Shown piece after piece: positions 27,387 through 37,614 of a stretch of DNA of 64,000 nt. The notes under the pieces were generated by a model. That model did not search any database, was not told the DNA's origin, and saw only the letters and a list, made by a program, of their open reading frames with translations. The DNA is taken from assembly GCA_020850455.1 (NCBI GenBank), contig JADZEQ010000010.1:83672-147671 (forward strand), read 5' to 3'. The DNA is from Sphingomonadaceae bacterium (GTDB lineage: Bacteria > Pseudomonadota > Alphaproteobacteria > Sphingomonadales > Sphingomonadaceae). Numbering within the stretch: the stretch's first letter is position 1; every line of letters starts with the position of its first letter. The translations under genes and the position numbers were made by a program.

Positions 27387-27925
27387 AACGGCGGATTGCA
27401 TGGCGTTTGGGTTCGGCGCTGCTGCTTGCATGGTTGCTCGGCTTTATCTGGTTTGCGCTTTTTTTGCCGCAACCTCTGGGTGATTGGCGCACCGATGGCG
27501 TTGTCGTGCTGACCGGCGGCCCGCACCGTATCGACCGCGGGTTGGACTTGCTGGAAAAGGGTCAGGCGCAACGGATGCTGATTTCGGGGGTGGACCGCAG
27601 CGTTACCGCCGCCGCGCTCGCCCAAACATATCACCGGCCGCGTGCGCTCTTTGATTGTTGCGTCGTCTTGGGGCGGGAGGCAGCGGATACGCGCGGTAAT
27701 GGGCAGGAAGTGGCGGCATGGGTGCGCCGCCGTGGCTATCATTCGATCCGCCTTGTCACCACCGACTGGCATATGCGCCGCGCGCGCTTTGAATTGCAGC
27801 AAAGCCTGCCTGCGGATGTCATTGTCGTCGCGGACGCCGTGCCGTCACGCCCGCGATTTCAAACCTTGCTGCGCGAATATAATAAATTGCTGCTGCGCAT
27901 CGCCGGTTCCGTGGTCGGATTATAG
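27383..27925 (+). CDS. YdcF family (DUF218) envelope protein
   Basis: This 180-residue protein has one N-terminal membrane segment (GSALLLAWLLGFIWFALFL) and a DUF218 domain: DGVVVLTGGPHRIDRGLDLL, ILISGVDRS-like MLISGVDRS, and TTDWHMRRARFELQ. YdcF-type proteins are linked to cell-envelope processes such as vancomycin sensitivity (SanA). GTG 27383 overlaps the ftsX stop, which supports this start over the longer frame. It lies in the ftsE-ftsX-ydcF-plsC run. Confidence 0.85.
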   Translation: MKRRIAWRLGSALLLAWLLGFIWFALFLPQPLGDWRTDGVVVLTGGPHRIDRGLDLLEKGQAQRMLISGVDRSVTAAALAQTYHRPRALFDCCVVLGREAADTRGNGQEVAAWVRRRGYHSIRLVTTDWHMRRARFELQQSLPADVIVVADAVPSRPRFQTLLREYNKLLLRIAGSVVGL

Positions 27926-27937
27926 GGTCAACGCCGC

Positions 27938-28657
27938 GTGCAACAGCTTTTCCCGTTGATTTCTGCCATGCGCACCTTGGTATGGAGCCTGTTTTTCTAC
28001 ACCGGCAGCCTGATATTGGTGGTGCTGGCGGCAATTTTTGCACCCTTTTCGCTGGGTGCGCTTATCCGTATCACGCGTTGGTGGAGCCGGTGGCATCGTG
28101 GCTGCGCAAGGGTAATTCTGGGCCAGCAGATCCGCGTCGAAGGTGCGCTGCCAAGCGGCGCGGCGTTCATCATCATGAAGCATGAAGCGATGTTTGAAAC
28201 CATCGACATGCCGGTGCTGTTCCATCTGCCGGTGGTATTTGCCAAGGCAGAATTGTTCGAAATCCCCCTGTGGGGGCGGTTGGCCCGCCGTTACGGCCTG
28301 TTGCCCATCGAACGTAGCGCGGGGGCCAAGGCATTGCGGAACATGCGGGCCAGCGCGCTCGACGTCATGGCAAAGGGCAGGCCGCTGATCCTTTTTCCAG
28401 AGGGGACGCGCGTGCCCCATGGCGAAAGCCCCTCCATCCGCAGCGGATTTGCCGGGCTATATGCGCTATTGGGGGTGGATGTGACCCCGATCGCGGTCAA
28501 CAGCGGTGCATTGCGCCATGCGCGCTGGCGCTGGATACGCCTGCCGGGCACCATATCCTATCTGGTCGGTGCCAATATCCCCGCCGGATTACCGCGTGCC
28601 GAGGCAGAAGGCTTGGCGCATCGGGCGATTAATGCGCTGAACGGGCCAGTAAATTAG
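27938..28657 (+). CDS. plsC: 1-acyl-sn-glycerol-3-phosphate acyltransferase
   Basis: It acylates lysophosphatidic acid to phosphatidic acid at the inner membrane. The 239-residue protein has one or two N-terminal membrane helices, the acyltransferase motif I (MKHEAMFETID, with Glu in place of the usual Asp in HX4D), and motif III (LILFPEGTRVPHGE). GTG 27938 has AGGG upstream; ATG 27968 is an alternative. Its stop overlaps the convergent tyrA stop by four bases. Confidence 0.9.
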   Translation: MQQLFPLISAMRTLVWSLFFYTGSLILVVLAAIFAPFSLGALIRITRWWSRWHRGCARVILGQQIRVEGALPSGAAFIIMKHEAMFETIDMPVLFHLPVVFAKAELFEIPLWGRLARRYGLLPIERSAGAKALRNMRASALDVMAKGRPLILFPEGTRVPHGESPSIRSGFAGLYALLGVDVTPIAVNSGALRHARWRWIRLPGTISYLVGANIPAGLPRAEAEGLAHRAINALNGPVN

Positions 28658-29580
28658 TCGTGGCGGCGGCCAAAATCGGGCGCAGCATCATCCTGCCCCT
28701 CTTGGATGATGCTTTGGCGGATCGCGCGGGTGCGGGTGAAATGGTCGAACAAGGCATCGCCATCACCAATGCGGATGGCGCGCTGTAATGCGGTCAGATC
28801 CTCGGTAAATCGTTGCAGCATCGTCAAAACTGCATCGCGATTATGCAGGAAAACGTCGCGCCACATGGTGGGGTCGGATGCGGCGATCCGGGTAAAATCG
28901 CGAAATCCCCCGGCAGAATATTTGATGACCTCGCCCTCACTCACTTGTTCGAGGTCGGACGCGGTGCCGACAATCGTATAAGCGATTAAGTGGGGCAAAT
29001 GGCTGGTGACCGCGAGCACCATGTCATGGTGTGCGGCATCCATAAGTTCGACATGCGCACCGAGCGCGCGCCAAAAATCGCTGACCAATGCCACCGCCGC
29101 CGCGCGGGCATCGGCGGGCGGGGTTAAAATGCACCAGCGCTGGTGGAACAAGCTGGCAAAGCCAGCTTCCGGGCCGCTTTTTTCGGTCCCGGCGACGGGG
29201 TGGGCGGGGATGACGTCATGCTGTGGCAGCGCGGCCTGCAATTGCGCGAGCACGCTCGCCTTGGATGACCCGACATCGGAAATAATCGCATGGGGCGGGA
29301 TATCCGCCGCAATGGCGCGCGCCGCATCCCCCATCGCACCAACCGGCACGCACAGCAGCACCAAATCTGCGTCCGCGACCGCCGCCGCTGGCGTATCGTG
29401 CAATTGATCGCACAGGTGGATCGCCGCGCAACGTGCGCGCACGTCGGCATCAGCGTCAAAACCGCTGACGATCACGTCGGGCAGGTGGGCGGCAATCGCC
29501 CGCGCCAGCGATGATCCGAGCAGCCCCAGCCCAATAATGGCAACGCGTTCGGGCGCTAAATGGGTGCCGGGCGCGGTCAT
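28654..29580 (-). CDS. tyrA: Prephenate/arogenate dehydrogenase
   Basis: It performs the NAD(P)-dependent oxidative decarboxylation of prephenate or arogenate in tyrosine synthesis. The 308-residue protein has the Rossmann loop IIGLGLLGSSLARAI, the segment ADLVLLCVPVGAMGD, and the conserved HPVAGTEKSGPEAG with the substrate-binding His. I chose ATG 29580, just before the Rossmann fold. It follows hisC by 16 bases in the same direction, a common alphaproteobacterial pair. Confidence 0.92.
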   Translation of the reverse strand: MTAPGTHLAPERVAIIGLGLLGSSLARAIAAHLPDVIVSGFDADADVRARCAAIHLCDQLHDTPAAAVADADLVLLCVPVGAMGDAARAIAADIPPHAIISDVGSSKASVLAQLQAALPQHDVIPAHPVAGTEKSGPEAGFASLFHQRWCILTPPADARAAAVALVSDFWRALGAHVELMDAAHHDMVLAVTSHLPHLIAYTIVGTASDLEQVSEGEVIKYSAGGFRDFTRIAASDPTMWRDVFLHNRDAVLTMLQRFTEDLTALQRAIRIGDGDALFDHFTRTRAIRQSIIQEGQDDAAPDFGRRHD

Positions 29581-29596
29581 CGGGCGCGATTTTGAA

Positions 29597-30709
29597 TCAT
29601 TCGCCGGTGACAATCCGCCGCAGTGCGGCGGCAAGGCCCTGCATTTCCTCCGCAGTGCCAATGGAAATGCGCAGCGCGTGGGGCAGGCCCTGGTTGGGCA
29701 GCCAGCGCGTCATAAATCCTGCCATGGCCAGCGCCTTATAGGCGTCTTCGGCGCTCAGCGCGCCTTCAAACAGGATCAGCAGGAAATTGGTCGCCGATGG
29801 GACGACGCTGATTCCATGATTGCCCAGCCCCTCGACTTCCTTGGTCAGCCATTGGCGCCAATGGGCGTTATGTGTGCGGCTTTGGTCCACAAAAGCCTTG
29901 TCGGCCAAGGCGGCAAGCGCCGCGCGTTGCCCGGCATTGGTGACGTTGAACGGGGCACGGATGCGGTGCAGTGCATCGATAATCGCGGGCGCTGCATAGC
30001 CCCAGCCGATACGTTCGGCGGCAAGGCCATAGATTTTGGAAAAGGTGCGGGTGACGAATATGTTGTTCGCGCCCCGGGCAATTGCGATGCCGCCATCATC
30101 CTCCCCCGGTTCGAGATATTCGGCATAGGCCTGATCGAGCACCAGCAAAATGTCGCTGCGCATTCCGCTATGGAGCCGCGCCACCTCTGCCGCTGTCATC
30201 AGCGTGCCGGTCGGGTTATTGGGGTTGGCGACATAAATGACGCGCGTTTTTTCGGTAATCGCCGCCAAAATGGCATCGACATCGGTGCCATAAGCGGCAT
30301 CGGGCGCGATAACCGGGGTCGCGCCAACGCGCCGCGCGGCAATATCATAAACCGCAAAGCCATAGCGGACATAGATTATTTCATCGCCCGGCCCCGCAAA
30401 AGCCCCCGCCGCAAGGTGGAGCAATTCGTCCGAGCCTGTGCCACAGATAATCCGCGCCGGGTCCAGTCCATGCGCATCCGCCAGCGCTTCGCGCAGCGCC
30501 GTCGATGACGGGTCGGGGTAGCGCGACAGGTCGCGTGCCAGCACAAAGGCATCGCGCGCCTGTGGGCTGCACCCCAGCGGATTTTCATTTGAGGATAGTT
30601 TTGCGACCGGGCGGCCATCATCCCCGCTGGCGCGGCCGGGGACATAGGGGGCGATGCCCATCACCCATGCATTGGGTTGCGGGCCATTTTCTTGGGGAGA
30701 GTTGGTCAT
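29597..30709 (-). CDS. hisC: Histidinol-phosphate aminotransferase (aromatic aminotransferase)
   Basis: This PLP-dependent class I/II aminotransferase acts in histidine synthesis; when it sits beside tyrA it commonly also serves aromatic amino acid synthesis. The protein has about 370 residues, with the PLP-binding lysine in [32 protein letters not shown], and the N-terminal [14 protein letters not shown] chose ATG 30709; the longer frame upstream has no family similarity. Confidence 0.92.
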   Translation of the reverse strand: MTNSPQENGPQPNAWVMGIAPYVPGRASGDDGRPVAKLSSNENPLGCSPQARDAFVLARDLSRYPDPSSTALREALADAHGLDPARIICGTGSDELLHLAAGAFAGPGDEIIYVRYGFAVYDIAARRVGATPVIAPDAAYGTDVDAILAAITEKTRVIYVANPNNPTGTLMTAAEVARLHSGMRSDILLVLDQAYAEYLEPGEDDGGIAIARGANNIFVTRTFSKIYGLAAERIGWGYAAPAIIDALHRIRAPFNVTNAGQRAALAALADKAFVDQSRTHNAHWRQWLTKEVEGLGNHGISVVPSATNFLLILFEGALSAEDAYKALAMAGFMTRWLPNQGLPHALRISIGTAEEMQGLAAALRRIVTGE

Positions 30710-30807
30710 AATGGCATGGCGCATAGTCTTTTCATGGGAATGCGGCAAGCGGGGGGCATGCAGTAACGGCAAGCATGTTGTATGGCGGCCATCACCCCCT
30801 TGCCGAT

Positions 30808-31959
30808 ATGGCGGCTTGCCCCTATCCACCCGCAGCGATGCCCGATGATGCCCGCTTTGGCCTTGATCGACAGGTGACCCTCCCCGCCCAGCTCAAGCTG
30901 GATTGCGGGCAGATTTTGTCGCCGGTGACGCTGGCTTATGAAAGCTACGGCAGCCTCAACCCCGACAAAAGCAATGCGATTTTAATTTGTCATGCGCTGA
31001 CCGGCGACCAGCATGTCGCCTCTACCCACCCAAAGACCGGCAAACCCGGTTGGTGGGCGCGGATGGTCGGGCCGGGCAAGCCGATTGATACCGACCGTTT
31101 TTGTGTCATCGCCGCCAATGCGATCGGCGGATGCATGGGTAGCAGCGGGCCGGAAACCCCCGCCCCGGATGGCGCGCCATGGGCGATGCGTTTTCCGGTG
31201 GTGACCATCGCCGACATGGCGCGCAGCCAAGCATTGTTGATGGATCATTTGGGCATCGAAAAACTCTACGCCGTGGTTGGCGGGTCAATGGGGGGGATGC
31301 AGGCGCTCGCCTGGGCGGCGCATTTTCCGACGCGGGTCGGGGCGGCGCTGATCATCGCATCGACCGCACGGCATAGCGCGCAAAACATCGCCTTTCATGA
31401 GGTGGGACGACAGGCGATCATGGCTGATCCCCATTGGCGTCATGGCAATTATTATGAGGATGGGCAGGCGCCGGATGCTGGGCTGGCGGTGGCGCGGATG
31501 GCGGCGCACATCACCTATTTATCCGAACATGGACTGACCGAAAAGTTTGGTCGCCGCTTGCAGGGGCGCGATGCCAAAAGCTTTGGTTTTGATGCAGATT
31601 TTCAGGTCGAATCCTATCTGCGCCATCAGGGCCTCAGCTTTACCGATCGTTTTGATGCCAACAGCTATCTCTATATCACCCGCGCCATCGATTATTTCGA
31701 CTTGGCGGAGGAATTTGGCGGGCACCTCGCCCATGCGTTTCGCGGCACGCGCACGCGATTTTGCCTCGTCAGTTTTGACAGCGACTGGCTCTATCCCACC
31801 AGCGACAGCCGCACCATTGCCCATGCGCTCAACGCTGCAGGGGCGGAGGTGAGCGCGGTCGAATTGTCCAGCCCCTTTGGCCATGATGCCTTTTTCCTCG
31901 ACCTGCCCGAATTCGACCGGGTGGTGGCAGGCTTCCTGAACATGGGGGCGGTTGGATGA
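30808..31959 (+). CDS. metX: Homoserine O-acetyltransferase
   Basis: It activates homoserine with acetyl-CoA in methionine synthesis. The alpha/beta-hydrolase fold protein has the nucleophile serine in [12 protein letters not shown], the Asp in [13 protein letters not shown], and the His in FGHDAFFLD. The start is uncertain: ATG 30775, 30808 and 30838 are all in frame and none has a good ribosome-binding site. The stop overlaps metW (ATGA); metXW is a widespread alphaproteobacterial operon. Confidence 0.93.
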   Translation: MAACPYPPAAMPDDARFGLDRQVTLPAQLKLDCGQILSPVTLAYESYGSLNPDKSNAILICHALTGDQHVASTHPKTGKPGWWARMVGPGKPIDTDRFCVIAANAIGGCMGSSGPETPAPDGAPWAMRFPVVTIADMARSQALLMDHLGIEKLYAVVGGSMGGMQALAWAAHFPTRVGAALIIASTARHSAQNIAFHEVGRQAIMADPHWRHGNYYEDGQAPDAGLAVARMAAHITYLSEHGLTEKFGRRLQGRDAKSFGFDADFQVESYLRHQGLSFTDRFDANSYLYITRAIDYFDLAEEFGGHLAHAFRGTRTRFCLVSFDSDWLYPTSDSRTIAHALNAAGAEVSAVELSSPFGHDAFFLDLPEFDRVVAGFLNMGAVG

Positions 31960-32561
31960 GCGGCATGCTGCTGCGCCCCGACCTTGCGGTAATTGCCGAT
32001 GCGGTGCGCGCGGGCAGCCGCGTTCTGGATGTCGGTTGCGGCGATGGGGCGCTGCTCGACCATTTGCGCCGTGCCAAGGGGGTGGATGCGCGCGGGCTGG
32101 AAATTGACCCTGCCAATGTGTCGGCCTGCGTCGCGCGTGGCCTGTCGGTCATTCAGGGTGATGCCGACAGCGATTTGACCGATTACCCGCACGCCGCCTT
32201 TGACTATGCGATCCTGTCACAAACGCTGCAAACCACCAAAAGACCCGATCTGGTGGTCGATTCGCTGTTACGCATTGCGCGCCAAGCATTTGTTTCTTTT
32301 CCAAATTTTGCCCAATGGCGCATCCGGCTTGCGCTGGCCTTTGGTGGGCGGATGCCGGTGACACGGCAATTGCCCGCGCGTTGGTATGACACGCCCAATA
32401 TCCACCATGTGACGATTGATGATTTTCGCAGCCTACTCGCCGAACGCGATATTGCGATTGATGGTCAATGGTTTTTGAGTGGTGAGCGACGGCGCAGCGC
32501 CGCGGCGGCCAATTTATTTGCCGACCATGGGGTGTTTCTGCTGCGGCGGAACGGCGAATAG
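31956..32561 (+). CDS. metW: Methionine biosynthesis protein MetW
   Basis: MetW is a SAM-methyltransferase-like protein that supports MetX activity. The 201-residue protein shows motif I ([15 protein letters not shown]), [18 protein letters not shown], and [20 protein letters not shown], all typical of MetW. It is coupled to metX by a four-base overlap. Confidence 0.93.
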   Translation: MSGMLLRPDLAVIADAVRAGSRVLDVGCGDGALLDHLRRAKGVDARGLEIDPANVSACVARGLSVIQGDADSDLTDYPHAAFDYAILSQTLQTTKRPDLVVDSLLRIARQAFVSFPNFAQWRIRLALAFGGRMPVTRQLPARWYDTPNIHHVTIDDFRSLLAERDIAIDGQWFLSGERRRSAAAANLFADHGVFLLRRNGE

Positions 32562-32565
32562 CAGC

Positions 32566-32592
32566 AAAAAGGGGGCGGTTGTGGCCGCCCCC
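32566..32592 (-). terminator. Intrinsic terminator after the aldehyde dehydrogenase gene
   Basis: Eight-base arms (32571-32578 and 32585-32592) form GGGGGCGG...CCGCCCCC, followed on the minus strand by TTTTT (32566-32570). It lies 28 bases past the aldehyde dehydrogenase stop. As metW ends just to the left, read-through from metW is also blocked structurally, but the T run serves the minus strand. Confidence 0.78.
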
Positions 32593-32619
32593 GATGTGCC
32601 TGAAACCCGATTCTCCGTT

Positions 32620-34038
32620 CTAAAGGCCGGAAATTGATTTCACTTCCATAAAATCCTTGAGGCCGTGGAGCCCCCCTTCGCGCCCATTGCCCGATTGCTT
32701 GTAACCGCCAAAGGGCGCGCCGGGGGCAGGCCCCCAATTATTGACCGCAACCATACCGGCGCGCAGCCGTGGTGCAACGCTTGCTGCCTTGGCAGGGTCG
32801 CCCGAAATCACCGCTGACAGGCCATAGGCGGTGTCATTGGCAATCTCGATCCCCTGTTCCAGATCATCATAAGCCATGACCGTGGCGACGGGGCCAAAAA
32901 TCTCCTCCTGCGCGATGCGCATGTCGGGTGTGACGCCCGAAAAGACGGTCGGCTGGATATAATAGCCGCGATTGACGTTGGCCGGCAGGTCGGTGCCGCC
33001 GCATTCCAGCTTTGCGCCTTCGTCGATCGCCGATTGGATGAGGCTGCGGATCTTGTCATATTGTGCCTTGTTGACCACCGGCCCCAAATGCCCCCCTTCG
33101 GTCAGCGGGTCGCCCACCGGGGTTGCGCCATACATGGCGGCAAGGAAACCGGCGGCTTCGGCTTCGCGTTCGCGCGGGACCAAGATGCGCGTCGGCGCGA
33201 TGCAGCTTTGGCCGGTGTTGACCAATGGGCCCATGGCGGTCGGGGTCAGATGCTGGGCAAAATCGGCATCGGGCAGCACCAAATTGGGGGATTTGCCGCC
33301 CAATTCCTGATGGACGCGCTTTACCGTGTCGGCCGCCGCCTTGGCGACGAGGATGCCCGCGCGCGTCGAACCGGTAAAGCTGACCATTTCGACATCGCTG
33401 TGGGCCGAAATCGCCGCGCCGACCCCCGGCCCATCGCCCAGAACCAGATTGAATACCCCCGGCGGCACCCCGGCAGCGTCCAAAATCTCGGCAAAAATCA
33501 CCGCATTGCCGGGACATTCTTCGGATGGTTTCAGCACCATCGTATTACCTGCGGCCAAAGCGGGCGCGACTTTGAGCGCAATTTGATTCAGCGGCCAGTT
33601 CCACGGCGTAATCATGCCGACAACGCCGATCGGTTCATAATGGGTGCTATAGCCACCATGATTTTCGCTGAATTCAAAATTCTTGAGCGCTTCCATCGTC
33701 CCCAGAAAGCCGCCCATGCCCGCACCAACCTGTGCGGTCATCGCGAAACTGACCGGCGCGCCCATTTCCTCTGCCATCGACCGACCAAGGTCGGCGGCAC
33801 GTTTCTTATATTCCTCGACAATCCGCCCCATCAGCGCCAGCCGTTCTTCGCGGCTGGTTTGCGAAAAGCTGGCAAAGGCGGCGCGCGCGGCGGCCACCGC
33901 TGCATCCACATCGGCGCTGGTGCCATAAACGACGCGGCTGCACGCCTCCTCCGTTGAGGGGCTGATGACGTCATGGACGCTGCCGCCGATGCTATCGACC
34001 CATTGGCCGCCGATATAATGTCGCAGATAATCGCCCAT
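32620..34038 (-). CDS. NAD(P)-dependent aldehyde dehydrogenase family protein
   Basis: This 472-residue enzyme oxidises an aldehyde to the acid. It has the catalytic Glu in ELGGKSPNLVLPD, the catalytic Cys in NTGQSCIAPTRIL, the cofactor loop FTGSTRAGILVAKAA, and the C-terminal GYKQSGNGREGGLHGLKDF. No neighbour shows its substrate. ATG 34038 has GGGAG six bases upstream. An intrinsic terminator follows. Confidence 0.9.
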   Translation of the reverse strand: MGDYLRHYIGGQWVDSIGGSVHDVISPSTEEACSRVVYGTSADVDAAVAAARAAFASFSQTSREERLALMGRIVEEYKKRAADLGRSMAEEMGAPVSFAMTAQVGAGMGGFLGTMEALKNFEFSENHGGYSTHYEPIGVVGMITPWNWPLNQIALKVAPALAAGNTMVLKPSEECPGNAVIFAEILDAAGVPPGVFNLVLGDGPGVGAAISAHSDVEMVSFTGSTRAGILVAKAAADTVKRVHQELGGKSPNLVLPDADFAQHLTPTAMGPLVNTGQSCIAPTRILVPREREAEAAGFLAAMYGATPVGDPLTEGGHLGPVVNKAQYDKIRSLIQSAIDEGAKLECGGTDLPANVNRGYYIQPTVFSGVTPDMRIAQEEIFGPVATVMAYDDLEQGIEIANDTAYGLSAVISGDPAKAASVAPRLRAGMVAVNNWGPAPGAPFGGYKQSGNGREGGLHGLKDFMEVKSISGL

Positions 34039-34150
34039 CACATACTCCCGTCAAAAAGCTGATTCTGAATGGACAGGTTGCGGCAATGGGTTGCGAGGTG
34101 CAACCCTTATTCACGCAAAATCGCCGATATTTCAGCGTGCTGCCATATTC

Positions 34151-35467
34151 TCAATTGGCTGGACGTGCTTGGCGCGACAGGCGGCTGATCAATACCGCCG
34201 AACGCAGCGCCATCAGCGGGATGGTATCGAGCTCGAGCGTTTCGCCAATCGCATGGCTGCCGTTCGCCGACGGGCCAAGCCCGCCAAGCGTATCGACATA
34301 GGGGGCGGCAAAGCCCGAATCCGCCGCGCCCCGCCGGATCGGTGGCAGTGCAGGCATTTCGGCAAGTCGCATATCCCGATTGACGAGATTGAGCTGGTCG
34401 AGCAGCGCCTGATTGCCCGCGGTCGGGGACATGGGCGGATAGCCATCGTCAAACACAATCTCTCCGCTGGTGCCGGGCAGATGCTGGGCGACGATTTCGG
34501 TCATCCGTGCGCGCACCCGGGCATCTTGTTCGACCGTCAGGCTGCGCAAATCACCGCGCGCCACCGCATCGGCGGGGATGATGTTGGTCTTGCCGCGCCC
34601 GTCGGCGCGTTCGAGCGTCGTGTCGAACTGGGCAGGCGTGCCGCCCGCGACCAAGGACACATTATAGGTTAAATTGGGCTCGCGCAGTTCGCGGCGAAAT
34701 GCGTCCAAAATCCGCGCCATTTCATAAATCGCGCCATAGCCGACGCCGTCGGAAAAAATGCCGCTGCTATGCCCGCTTTCGCTGTGGATATTGATCTGCC
34801 AATTGCTCGACGAGCGGCGGGCGATGGTGCCATAATCATGGCTGTCGTCGCGGACGAGATTTTCATATTCGAGCGCGACATCCGCCCATTGCGCCGCTGC
34901 AACCAAATCGCCGCGCGACAGCGCAACCGGTGAACCCATGCGTTCCTCATCCCCGGTCAACACCACCTTGATATCGGCATTGGTCAAGGTGCCAGCGTCG
35001 CGCATCGCACGCAAAATGGCGATGATGACGACCAGTCCACCCTTGTCATCGCCAACGCCGGGGCCGGTCGCGATATTGCCCGCGACGCTATAGTGTTGAA
35101 AGGGGGAATCGGCTTCAAATACGGTGTCGAGGTGGCCGATCATCAGCACGCGTTTGCCGCGCCCATTGCCAACGTGGGTCGCAATAATATGTCCGGCGCG
35201 GTGGAACGGCGTGCCATCGACCCACTGGACATCAAAGCCCAATGCTTCGAGTTCGCTGCGCATCATCTGCCCGACGATGCGTACCCCTTCGCTGTTGAGC
35301 GTGCCGCTGTTCTGATTGACCAGTCGCTCGAGCAATGTCGTCCCATAAGCGCGGTCGCTTTCGACAAAGCGCGCCATGCGGTTTTCCGCCGGGGTTGCGG
35401 CCGCCTGCGCGGCGCAACTGATGGGGACAAGGGTGAAGAGCGCGATTGCGCGAAGCCAGTTCCACAT
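34151..35467 (-). CDS. M20-family metallopeptidase, exported
   Basis: This 438-residue protein has a signal peptide (to about residue 24) and an M20 peptidase domain of the glutamate carboxypeptidase/ArgE type: MIGHLDTVFE (metal-binding His and Asp), GPGVGDDKGGLVV (bridging Asp), and TGDEERMGS (catalytic and metal-binding Glu pair). The internal dimerisation domain lies about residues 215-330. It probably cleaves a C-terminal or N-acyl amino acid in the periplasm; the substrate is unknown. Confidence 0.85.
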   Translation of the reverse strand: MWNWLRAIALFTLVPISCAAQAAATPAENRMARFVESDRAYGTTLLERLVNQNSGTLNSEGVRIVGQMMRSELEALGFDVQWVDGTPFHRAGHIIATHVGNGRGKRVLMIGHLDTVFEADSPFQHYSVAGNIATGPGVGDDKGGLVVIIAILRAMRDAGTLTNADIKVVLTGDEERMGSPVALSRGDLVAAAQWADVALEYENLVRDDSHDYGTIARRSSSNWQINIHSESGHSSGIFSDGVGYGAIYEMARILDAFRRELREPNLTYNVSLVAGGTPAQFDTTLERADGRGKTNIIPADAVARGDLRSLTVEQDARVRARMTEIVAQHLPGTSGEIVFDDGYPPMSPTAGNQALLDQLNLVNRDMRLAEMPALPPIRRGAADSGFAAPYVDTLGGLGPSANGSHAIGETLELDTIPLMALRSAVLISRLSRQARPAN

Positions 35468-35536
35468 GCGCCAAAGCTATGGCGCGCGGCGCATTGCGGC
35501 AAGCAAAATTGACGTCATGCTGCCGATATCGGGCGC

Positions 35537-35569
35537 AAAAAGGGGCGCATGGCCTGTCGCCTGCGCCCC
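35537..35569 (-). terminator. Intrinsic terminator of the glnB-glnA operon
   Basis: Perfect eight-base arms, GGGGCGCA and TGCGCCCC (35562-35569 and 35542-35549 on the minus strand), close on a 12-base loop and are followed by TTTTT. It lies 31 bases after the glnA stop. Confidence 0.85.
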
Positions 35570-35600
35570 CATATTGCTTTTGTCGTCGGATCGGTGGCGA

Positions 35601-37013
35601 TCAGGCGCTGTAATACATGTCGAATTCGACCGCGCTCGGCGTCATTTCCCAACGGTAAACTTCTGCCCATTTCAGTTCGACATAGGCTTCGATTTGATCC
35701 TTGGAAAAGACATCACCTTTGAGGAGAAATTGGTGGTCGGCGCTGAGTGCTTCCAACGCTTCGCGCAGCGAACCACAGACGGTCGGCACATCCTTTAATT
35801 CTTCGGGCGGCAGATCATAGAGATTCTTGTCCATCGCATCGCCGGGGTGGATGCGGTTCTCAATCCCGTCGAGCCCGGCCATCAGCAAAGCGGCATAGGC
35901 AAGATAGGGGTTGGCCATGGCGTCGGGGAAACGGAATTCGACGCGTTTTGCCTTGGCCCCTGCGCCATAAGGAATACGGCAGGAGGCGGAGCGATTGCGG
36001 CTCGAATAAGCGAGCAGCACCGGTGCCTCAAAACCCGGCACCAGCCGTTTGTAGCTGTTGGTTGACGGGTTGGTAAAGGCGTTCAGCGCCTTGGCATGTT
36101 TGATGACGCCGCCGATGAAATAAAGACAGGTGTCCGACAGCCCGGCATAGCCATTGCCCGCGAACAGCGGGCTGCCCTTGGCCCATAGCGACATATGGGT
36201 GTGCATGCCCGAACCATTATCATCCTTGATCGGCTTGGGCATGAAGGTTGCCGTCTTGCCATAGGCTTGGGCAACCTGATGGACGACATATTTATAGACC
36301 TGCATATTATCGGCGGTCTTGACCAGCGTATCAAAGGTCAGGCCCAATTCATGCTGCGCGGCGGCCACCTCATGATGGTGCTTGTCCATGTTGAGGCCCA
36401 TTTCGCGCATCGTCGATACCATTTCGGCGCGGATATCGACCGCGCTGTCCACCGGCGCGACCGGGAAATAGCCGCCCTTGGCGCGCGGACGGTGCGCCAG
36501 ATTGCCGCCTTCATATTGCCGACCGCTGTTCGTCGGCAGTTCGATGTCATCGATGCTATAGCCCGAACCGGCATAGCCATTTTCAAAGCGGACATCGTCG
36601 AACATGAAAAATTCGGCTTCGGGGCCGACATAGATGGTGTCGGCAATACCGCTCGCCTGCACATAGGCTTCGGCGCGCTTAGCGGTCGAACGCGGGTCAC
36701 GCGCATAAAGTTCGCCGGTCGATGGTTCGACGATATCGCAGAAAATGACCAGCATCGGCGTCGCGCTGAACGGGTCGATATGGACGGCGTCCAGATCGGG
36801 CTTCAGAATCATGTCGGATTCGTTGATCGCCTTCCATCCTTCGATCGACGAACCGTCGAACATCAAGCCATCTTCGAGCTGGTCTTCGTCGATCAACGCG
36901 GCGGTCATCGTCAGATGCTGCCACTTGCCCTTGGGGTCGGTGAAGCGCAGATCGACCCACTCCACCTCTTTCTCGGCGATCAGGTTCAAAATGTCCTTGG
37001 GGCTGTTGGCCAT
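35601..37013 (-). CDS. glnA: Glutamine synthetase type I (GlnA)
   Basis: It makes glutamine from glutamate, ammonia and ATP, the main ammonia assimilation step. The 470-residue protein is the GSI-beta type, with FDGSSIEGW, the MHTHMSLW metal-binding region, and the adenylylation loop NLYDLPPEE near residue 400, whose Tyr is modified by GlnE. It is 60 bases after glnB in the same direction and under the same sigma-54-type promoter. Confidence 0.97.
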   Translation of the reverse strand: MANSPKDILNLIAEKEVEWVDLRFTDPKGKWQHLTMTAALIDEDQLEDGLMFDGSSIEGWKAINESDMILKPDLDAVHIDPFSATPMLVIFCDIVEPSTGELYARDPRSTAKRAEAYVQASGIADTIYVGPEAEFFMFDDVRFENGYAGSGYSIDDIELPTNSGRQYEGGNLAHRPRAKGGYFPVAPVDSAVDIRAEMVSTMREMGLNMDKHHHEVAAAQHELGLTFDTLVKTADNMQVYKYVVHQVAQAYGKTATFMPKPIKDDNGSGMHTHMSLWAKGSPLFAGNGYAGLSDTCLYFIGGVIKHAKALNAFTNPSTNSYKRLVPGFEAPVLLAYSSRNRSASCRIPYGAGAKAKRVEFRFPDAMANPYLAYAALLMAGLDGIENRIHPGDAMDKNLYDLPPEELKDVPTVCGSLREALEALSADHQFLLKGDVFSKDQIEAYVELKWAEVYRWEMTPSAVEFDMYYSA

Positions 37014-37073
37014 GCGTGCTGTTCCTTATGTCTTGCGAATATTATTTTTTGGTGGTGGTGGTTGGGGCGGGGG

Positions 37074-37424
<351 letters not shown>

Positions 37425-37476
37425 TCACGGGAAAGGGGGCACGCATGGCCGAACCATGGCGCGTCAACCATCTGTT

Positions 37477-37493
37477 ATGCAGAAATTGTGCCA
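37477..37493 (-). promoter_or_regulatory. Sigma-54-type (-24/-12) promoter of glnBA
   Basis: The minus strand reads TGGCACAATTTCTGCAT, which matches TGGCAC-N5-TTGC with one mismatch, and the GG and GC doublets have the required spacing. Transcription would start near 37467, about 55 bases before glnB. Nitrogen-regulated glnB promoters of this kind are well known. I saw no clear NtrC site upstream. Confidence 0.75.
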
Positions 37494-37564
37494 GTTCGCT
37501 CGGGGCTAGGATATGCGGGGGCCAGCAGTGGGTTGCGGGCAATTTCACCACCTTTTGCTGCCAC

Positions 37565-37585
37565 AAAAACGGGCAATTGCGCCCG
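37565..37585 (-). terminator. Intrinsic terminator after map
   Basis: On the minus strand CGGGC-GCAATT-GCCCG is followed by TTTTT, about 30 bases past the map stop. A second small hairpin (CTGCCC...GGGCAG) lies between. It separates map from glnB, so glnB needs its own promoter. Confidence 0.75.
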
Positions 37586-37614
37586 GCCTGCCCATTTTTG
37601 GGGCAGCGGGCGGT

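Noticed and set aside
30710..30837. A SAM-type riboswitch before metX
   Set aside because: I looked for SAM-II-like conserved words and pairing and found none in the short leader.
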